A DNA stretch of 64,000 bases, taken from contig JBEKYC010000026.1 of the NCBI GenBank assembly GCA_049511415.1, positions 1-64,000 on the forward strand, read 5' to 3'. Numbering within the stretch: position 1 is the stretch's first letter; each line of letters opens with the position of its first letter. Source of the stretch: Bog-159 sp049511415 (GTDB lineage: Bacteria; Acidobacteriota; Terriglobia; Bryobacterales; Bryobacteraceae). The notes below the pieces were generated by a model. It worked only from the letters and a program-made list of their open reading frames with translations. It made no database searches and was not told the origin of the DNA. Both the position numbers and the translations under genes were made by a program. Shown here piece by piece: positions 59,759 through 64,000 of this stretch.

Positions 59759-61828
59759 ATGACCAACGAACAATTCGATCAACTCACCATCAACACCATT
59801 CGCACGCTCTCCATGGATGCCGTGCAGCAAGCCAACTCCGGACATCCCGGCGCGCCCATGGCCCTGGCCCCGGTGGCCTACACCGTTTGGCAGCACTTCC
59901 TGCGCTTCGATCCGGAGGACCCCATCTGGCCCAACCGCGACCGCTTCGTGCTCTCCAACGGCCACGCCTCCATGCTGCTCTATTCCATGTTGCACCTGTG
60001 CGGCGTCAAGGCTGTCAACCCGCAGTACGAAACCCTGGGCGAACTGTCCGTCAAGCTCGACGATATCAAACGCTTCCGCCAGCTCGACAGCCGCTGCCCC
60101 GGACACCCCGAATACCGCTGGACCTCCGGCGTCGAAACCACCACCGGCCCCCTCGGCCAAGGCGTCGGCAACAGCGTCGGCATGGCCATGGCCCGCTGGT
60201 GGCTGGCACAGCATTTCAATCGCCCCGGCTTCGAAATGTTCGATTACGATGTCTACGTCATCTGCGGCGACGGCGACATGATGGAAGGCATCAGCGGCGA
60301 GGCCGCCTCGCTCGCCGGCCACCATCGCCTCTCCAATCTCTGTTTGATCTACGACAACAACAAGATCACCATCGAAGGCCACACCGCCCTGGCCTTCAGT
60401 GAAGACGTGGCCACCCGCTTCATCGGCTACGGCTGGAACGTCACGCGCGTCAGCGACGCCAACGATCTCGATATGCTCGATCGCGCCCTGCGCGTGTTCC
60501 AGAGCACCACCGACCGCCCCACTCTGATCATCGTCGACAGCCACATCGCTTACGGCGCACCCCATAAGCAGGACACTAGCGGCGCCCACGGCGAGCCGCT
60601 CGGCGAAGAAGAAGTCCGCCTTGCCAAAAAGGCCTACGGCTGGCCCGAAGACGCCAAGTTCCTGGTCCCCGACGGCGTGCGCGAGCACCTTCACGCCGGC
60701 ATGGGCGAGCGCGGCGAGCAGTTACGCGCTGCCTGGATGAAGCGCTTCGAGGAATACAAAACCGAATACCCCGACCTCGCCGATCAGCTTTACCGCATGC
60801 TCCACCGTCAGCTTCCCGAAGGTTGGGACAAGGATCTCCCCGTCTTCCCGCCCGACGCCAAAGGCCTCGCCACTCGCGATTCCTCCGGCCGCGTGCTCAA
60901 CAAAATCGCCTGGAATATTCCCTGGCTGATGGGCGGCGCGGCGGACCTGTTCCCCTCCACCAAAACGCGCCTCACCTTTGAGGGCGCCGGCGACTTCGAA
61001 GCCGACGATCGCGGCGGCCGCAACATGCACTTCGGCATCCGCGAGCACGCCATGGGCGCCATCGTGAACGGGATGTCGCTATCCAAGATCCGCGCTTACG
61101 GTTCCACGTTCTTGATTTTCAGCGATTATATGAAGCCGCCCATCCGGCTCAGCGCCATCATGGACTTGCCCGTGATCCACGTCTTCACCCACGATTCCAT
61201 CGGCGTGGGCGAGGACGGCCCCACGCATCAGCCCATCGAACAGCTTGCCTCGCTGCGCGCCGTGCCCGGTTTGATCAACCTGCGCCCGGCGGATGCCAAT
61301 GAGGTGGTGGAGTGCTGGAAGGTGATCATGAAGCTCCGGCATCAACCCGCCACCCTGATTCTTACTCGACAGGCCGTTCCCACCCTCGATCGCACGAAGT
61401 ACGCCCCCGCGTCCGGCGTGGAAAAAGGCGCGTACATCCTGGCCGACGCCCCCGATGGCAATCCCGATATCCTGCTGCTCGCCACCGGCAGCGAAGTATC
61501 CCTGTGCGTGCAGGCCTATGAGCAGCTCAAGACCGAAGGCGTCAAGGCGCGCGTGGTCAGCATGCCAAGCTGGGAGATCTTCGAGCAACAGCCCCCGGAA
61601 TATCGTGAGTCGGTGCTACCCGCGCACGTCACCGCGCGCGTCGCCGTGGAACAGGCATCGCCATTGGGATGGGATCGCTACGTCGGCCCCCGCGGCCGTA
61701 TGATCGGCATGCACACCTTCGGCGCATCTGCCCCACTCAAAGAGTTGCAGAAGAAATTCGGTTTCCTGCCCGACGCCGTAATAGCCGCCGCCCGCGAGGT
61801 CCTGGCCGCTTCTGCTTCCAAGAGCTAA
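59759..61828 (+). CDS. tkt: Transketolase
   Basis: A thiamine-diphosphate enzyme of 689 residues that moves two-carbon units in the pentose-phosphate pathway. Substrate and cofactor motifs are present: NSGHPGAPMALAP near residue 25, LGQGVGNSVGMAMA near 130, the thiamine motif CGDGDMMEGISGEAASLAGH (about 168-187), and VFTHDSIGVGEDGPTHQP near 475. Length is about 20 residues above the E. coli enzyme. The gene is single and followed by the convergent acidic protein at 61851. Confidence 0.97.
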   Translation: MTNEQFDQLTINTIRTLSMDAVQQANSGHPGAPMALAPVAYTVWQHFLRFDPEDPIWPNRDRFVLSNGHASMLLYSMLHLCGVKAVNPQYETLGELSVKLDDIKRFRQLDSRCPGHPEYRWTSGVETTTGPLGQGVGNSVGMAMARWWLAQHFNRPGFEMFDYDVYVICGDGDMMEGISGEAASLAGHHRLSNLCLIYDNNKITIEGHTALAFSEDVATRFIGYGWNVTRVSDANDLDMLDRALRVFQSTTDRPTLIIVDSHIAYGAPHKQDTSGAHGEPLGEEEVRLAKKAYGWPEDAKFLVPDGVREHLHAGMGERGEQLRAAWMKRFEEYKTEYPDLADQLYRMLHRQLPEGWDKDLPVFPPDAKGLATRDSSGRVLNKIAWNIPWLMGGAADLFPSTKTRLTFEGAGDFEADDRGGRNMHFGIREHAMGAIVNGMSLSKIRAYGSTFLIFSDYMKPPIRLSAIMDLPVIHVFTHDSIGVGEDGPTHQPIEQLASLRAVPGLINLRPADANEVVECWKVIMKLRHQPATLILTRQAVPTLDRTKYAPASGVEKGAYILADAPDGNPDILLLATGSEVSLCVQAYEQLKTEGVKARVVSMPSWEIFEQQPPEYRESVLPAHVTARVAVEQASPLGWDRYVGPRGRMIGMHTFGASAPLKELQKKFGFLPDAVIAAAREVLAASASKS

Positions 61829-61850
61829 ACCTGGGCCACCGCCGCGATTC

Positions 61851-62153
61851 TCATCCCGTGCCGGACGTGCTGCTGCTTTGCGCCTGATACGCCCCCAGCA
61901 CCTGTTGCAACATATTGTTGATCAGCGTACTGCTGGCCGCGCCGGTATCCGTGCTATCGGCAGGCTGCAACAGCGCCTCCGCCACCGAATTGTTAAGGAA
62001 GTTGAGAAAGTCGCCCTGCTGCTCCAGAGCCTGCAACTCCACCGTAGCGCTCACGCCGTTGGTCGACGTGGTGCTGGTCGTGGCGGATGGCAAAATCGGA
62101 TTCTGGTACGCCGCCGGATCCAGATAACTCAACGAACTGACTGCACTGGCCAT
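61851..62153 (-). CDS. Small Ser/Thr/Gln-rich protein of unknown function
   Basis: A 100-residue protein with an AGGAGG ribosome binding site 5 bases upstream of its ATG, so it is likely translated. It begins ASAVSSLSYLDPAAYQNPIL, continues with a Thr/Ser-rich stretch and a helix (ELQALEQQGDFLNFLNN), and ends in a Gln/Ser-rich tail. There is no signal peptide or catalytic motif. Low cysteine content and Gln/Ser richness recall small secreted or structural proteins of flagella and fimbriae, but nothing specific can be said. Confidence 0.55.
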   Translation of the reverse strand: MASAVSSLSYLDPAAYQNPILPSATTSTTSTNGVSATVELQALEQQGDFLNFLNNSVAEALLQPADSTDTGAASSTLINNMLQQVLGAYQAQSSSTSGTG

Positions 62154-62219
62154 GGGTGCCTCCTGGCAGGCTTATCGGCCAAACCAGCTAAACCTTGCCC
62201 GGCGCAATACAATCGTTGT

Positions 62220-62936
62220 ATGGCGCATGCAACCACCGCTCTCGCCAGCCTCACCGGCGCCGCCTCAGGCGCCGCGCTTATGGCCTGGGCCGTGCGCGGA
62301 CGCGCCTCCTCCGTTTTCGGTCCATCAGCCCACCGCGCCCCCGCTGGCCGCCACGCCATTGCTCTCACCTTCGACGACGGCCCCAGCGAGTCTACTCCCC
62401 AAGTACTGGAACTGCTCGCCCGGCATGCCGTCCCCGCCACCTTTTTCCTGATCGGAGCCAACGTCGAACGCCTACCCGAAATCGCCCGCGCCGTCCGTGC
62501 AGCAGGCCACGAAATCGGTAATCACAGCTATACCCATCCGCTCTTCTGCTTTCATTCGGCGGAGTTTATCTACCGGGACCTGGCCCGCGCACAACACGCC
62601 ATCCACCATACCACCGGCATCGCTCCCACCCTGCTGCGCGCCCCCTTTGGCGCCCGCTGGTTCGGCTTCCGCGCGGCTCAACGCCGCCTCGGCCTGCGCG
62701 GCGTGATGTGGACCGCAATCGGTTATGATTGGAAGCTGAAGGCTGATACCATAGTCAGCCGGATGCTGCCCCGCGTGTCCGATGGAGCGATCCTTTGTTT
62801 GCACGACGGGCGCGAGGTTCAGGCCCGTCCCGATATTCGCGAAACGGTCGCGGCGGTGGGCCGCCTGATTCCGCTCTTGCGGGATCGTGGCTACAAATTT
62901 GAAACGGTTAGCCGCTTATTATGTCCGACGAACTGA
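62220..62936 (+). CDS. Polysaccharide deacetylase (carbohydrate esterase family 4, NodB-like)
   Basis: A 238-residue metal-dependent deacetylase. The NodB motifs are intact: TFDDGPSESTP (about 48-58), the HxxxH metal ligands in NHSYTHP, RAPFGARW and LCLHDG near the C-terminus. An N-terminal hydrophobic segment (LTGAASGAALMAWAV) may act as a signal or anchor. It would remove N-acetyl groups from peptidoglycan, chitin-like or capsular sugars. Its end overlaps the ACP gene by 16 bases, so it is translated with the lipid genes that follow. Confidence 0.9.
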   Translation: MAHATTALASLTGAASGAALMAWAVRGRASSVFGPSAHRAPAGRHAIALTFDDGPSESTPQVLELLARHAVPATFFLIGANVERLPEIARAVRAAGHEIGNHSYTHPLFCFHSAEFIYRDLARAQHAIHHTTGIAPTLLRAPFGARWFGFRAAQRRLGLRGVMWTAIGYDWKLKADTIVSRMLPRVSDGAILCLHDGREVQARPDIRETVAAVGRLIPLLRDRGYKFETVSRLLCPTN

Positions 62937-63190
62937 TCGAGAGAGTCCGCAAAGTGATCGCTACTTCCAAGCGCATCCCCGAAGATCGTGTCACCATCGA
63001 TAGCGCCTTCGAGGAGTTGGGCATCGACTCCATGGATGCGGTCGAGATCCTTTTCGCTCTCGAAAACGAATTCGATATCAACATTCCCGACGAAGAAGTG
63101 AAGCACGTCCGCAACGTCCGGCAAATGGTGGAGGGCGTGGAGAAGCTGGTGGCCGCCAAAGCCGCTGCCGGCGCTCCAGCCGCCCAGTAA
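62921..63190 (+). CDS. Acyl carrier protein
   Basis: An 89-residue acidic carrier with the phosphopantetheine site ELGIDSMDAVEIL (Ser37), followed by the usual helix 3 (FDINIPDEEVKHVRNVRQMV). A basic, Ala-rich tail is longer than in primary AcpP. Between a deacetylase (overlap 16 bases) and a ketosynthase (start one base after the stop) it is likely dedicated to a secondary fatty-acid-like product rather than housekeeping synthesis. Confidence 0.9.
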   Translation: MSDELIERVRKVIATSKRIPEDRVTIDSAFEELGIDSMDAVEILFALENEFDINIPDEEVKHVRNVRQMVEGVEKLVAAKAAAGAPAAQ

Positions 63191-63191
63191 C

Positions 63192-64000
63192 ATGCGCCGC
63201 GTTGCCATCACGGGGATCGGCGTCATCGCCGGACCAGGCCGCACCGCCTGCGACTTCTGGAAAACCCTCCTCGAAGGCCGCCCCGCCATCGGTCCCTTGG
63301 AATCCGTGGATTGCTCCGGGCTCCGCTTTCAGAATGGATCGGAAGTGCGCGGCTACACGCACACCCCCTACTTCGAGGACCGCCGTGCCGACTTCATGGA
63401 CCGCTTCGCGCAGTTCGCCGTCATCGCCGCGCGTGAAGCCGTTACCGGCGCCGGCATCGAGTGGACCCCCGAGCTTCGCGAGAATACCGCCATCATCACC
63501 GGCTCCTGCGTGGGCGGCCAATCCACCGAAGACCTGGGCTTCATCGAAGTCTACAAACTGGGCCACAACCGCGTCCACCCGCTGACCATTCCCAAAACCA
63601 TGGGCAACGCCGGCGCCAGCCACATTTCCATGGAGTTCGGCATCACCGGCCCCAGCTTCACCATCTCCACTGCCTGCGCTTCCGCCGCGCACGCCATCGG
63701 CCAGGCCTTCTGGATGCTCCGCTCCGGCATGGTGGATCTGGCGATCACCGGCGGCAGCGAAGCGCCTTTCAGTTTCGGCATCCTCAAGGCTTGGGAAGCC
63801 ATGCGCGTGGTTTCGCCCGACACCTGCCGGCCATTTTCGCGCGACCGCCACGGCATGATCCTGGGCGAAGGCGCGGGTATGCTGGTCCTGGAGCCGTGGG
63901 AAGCGGCCGAGGCCCGCGGCGCGCGCATCCACGCCGAACTGGTCGGCTTCGGCATGTCCGCCGACGCCTGCCATATCACCCAGCCTTCCGCCGAAGGCGC
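63192..64000 (+). CDS. 3-oxoacyl-ACP synthase (FabF/KAS II-type), partial
   Basis: The first 269 residues of a ketosynthase; the window ends before the C-terminal His pair can be seen. It begins MRRVAITGIGVIAGPG and has the catalytic Cys162 in TISTACASAAHAIGQ, plus DLAITGGSEAPFSFG and GMILGEGAGMLVLE, as in FabF. In FabF the active site needs one Cys and two His, the second and third of which lie beyond the edge. It begins one base after the ACP stop, hence one transcript with ACP and the deacetylase. Confidence 0.93.
   Translation, partial: MRRVAITGIGVIAGPGRTACDFWKTLLEGRPAIGPLESVDCSGLRFQNGSEVRGYTHTPYFEDRRADFMDRFAQFAVIAAREAVTGAGIEWTPELRENTAIITGSCVGGQSTEDLGFIEVYKLGHNRVHPLTIPKTMGNAGASHISMEFGITGPSFTISTACASAAHAIGQAFWMLRSGMVDLAITGGSEAPFSFGILKAWEAMRVVSPDTCRPFSRDRHGMILGEGAGMLVLEPWEAAEARGARIHAELVGFGMSADACHITQPSAEG

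Noticed and set aside
1..64000. tRNA, rRNA and CRISPR arrays
   Set aside because: I scanned the non-coding gaps by eye and saw no cloverleaf-like sequence, rRNA core or regularly spaced direct repeat. A covariance-model search could still find a small RNA.

Overview
The window is GC-rich, densely coded bacterial chromosome with about 57 protein genes or gene remnants on both strands, no rRNA, tRNA or CRISPR array that I could find, and no complete insertion sequence. The gene set suggests an Acidobacteriota of the Solibacter/Bryobacter type. That is inference from a 1220-residue Oar-like TonB-dependent receptor with an N-terminal carboxypeptidase-regulatory domain, several secreted beta-propeller proteins (PQQ-like, PD40/TolB-like and WAVG-repeat), Tat-exported oxidoreductases and peptidases, DUF3500 and many TPR proteins.

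Layout. 1-800: a decayed AAA ATPase gene and the possible start of a transposase. 813-3839: boxC-boxB for aerobic benzoyl-CoA epoxidation. 3921-7011: a zinc-ribbon membrane protein, YidD, a NYN-LOTUS RNA-binding protein and a TPR lipoprotein-like protein. 7035-9431: a Gfo/Idh/MocA oxidoreductase and a BadF-type sugar kinase. 9490-17503: a ClpN-DinB fusion, BON protein, endonuclease III, SRPBCC protein, NCS2 purine permease, GlsB/YeaQ protein, HEAT-repeat protein, phosphoglycerate kinase and an esterase. 17752-22257: the TonB receptor and trans-aconitate methyltransferase. 22329-23006: a toxin-antitoxin pair with a frameshifted antitoxin. 23095-28981: a translationally coupled operon of two PQQ-like propellers and an iron alcohol dehydrogenase, then a WAVG-repeat propeller. 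28989-35156: a TPR protein and an RND permease-adaptor pair. 35224-43102: M48 and M24 peptidases, a beta-barrel protein, an FxLYD protein, a SPOUT methyltransferase, a PD40-TPR protein with a CxxCH motif, and a DUF3500 protein. 43126-45209: a wrecked phd-vapC locus, a small secreted protein, an SDR and an orphan antitoxin. 45242-49120: YkgJ, HAD, a CcmH-like/DsbA fusion and an ABC exporter. 49431-51267: accB-accC. 51351-58532: two back-to-back signalling modules. 58805-59665: an intact RES-Xre toxin-antitoxin pair. 59759-64000: transketolase, then polysaccharide deacetylase-ACP-ketosynthase, cut by the window edge.

The most interesting block is 51351-56494. It holds a YfiR-family periplasmic protein, then a histidine kinase whose N-terminus looks like the CHASE8 sensor of YfiN and which carries two receiver domains, then a REC-PAS-GGDEF-EAL protein. 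In the Pseudomonas YfiBNR system YfiR represses YfiN, a CHASE8-HAMP-GGDEF cyclase. Here the YfiR/CHASE8 sensor seems to be wired to a phosphorelay that ends in a protein with an intact EAL site and a degenerate GGDEF site (AGDQF). I infer a YfiR-gated phosphorelay that controls cyclic-di-GMP hydrolysis. A second kinase/NarL-type regulator pair (58532-56491) converges on it and overlaps its last codons.

A second theme is toxin-antitoxin decay. Two loci carry frameshifted antitoxins next to toxins altered at the first catalytic acidic residue, one small antitoxin gene has no partner, and one RES-Xre pair looks intact.
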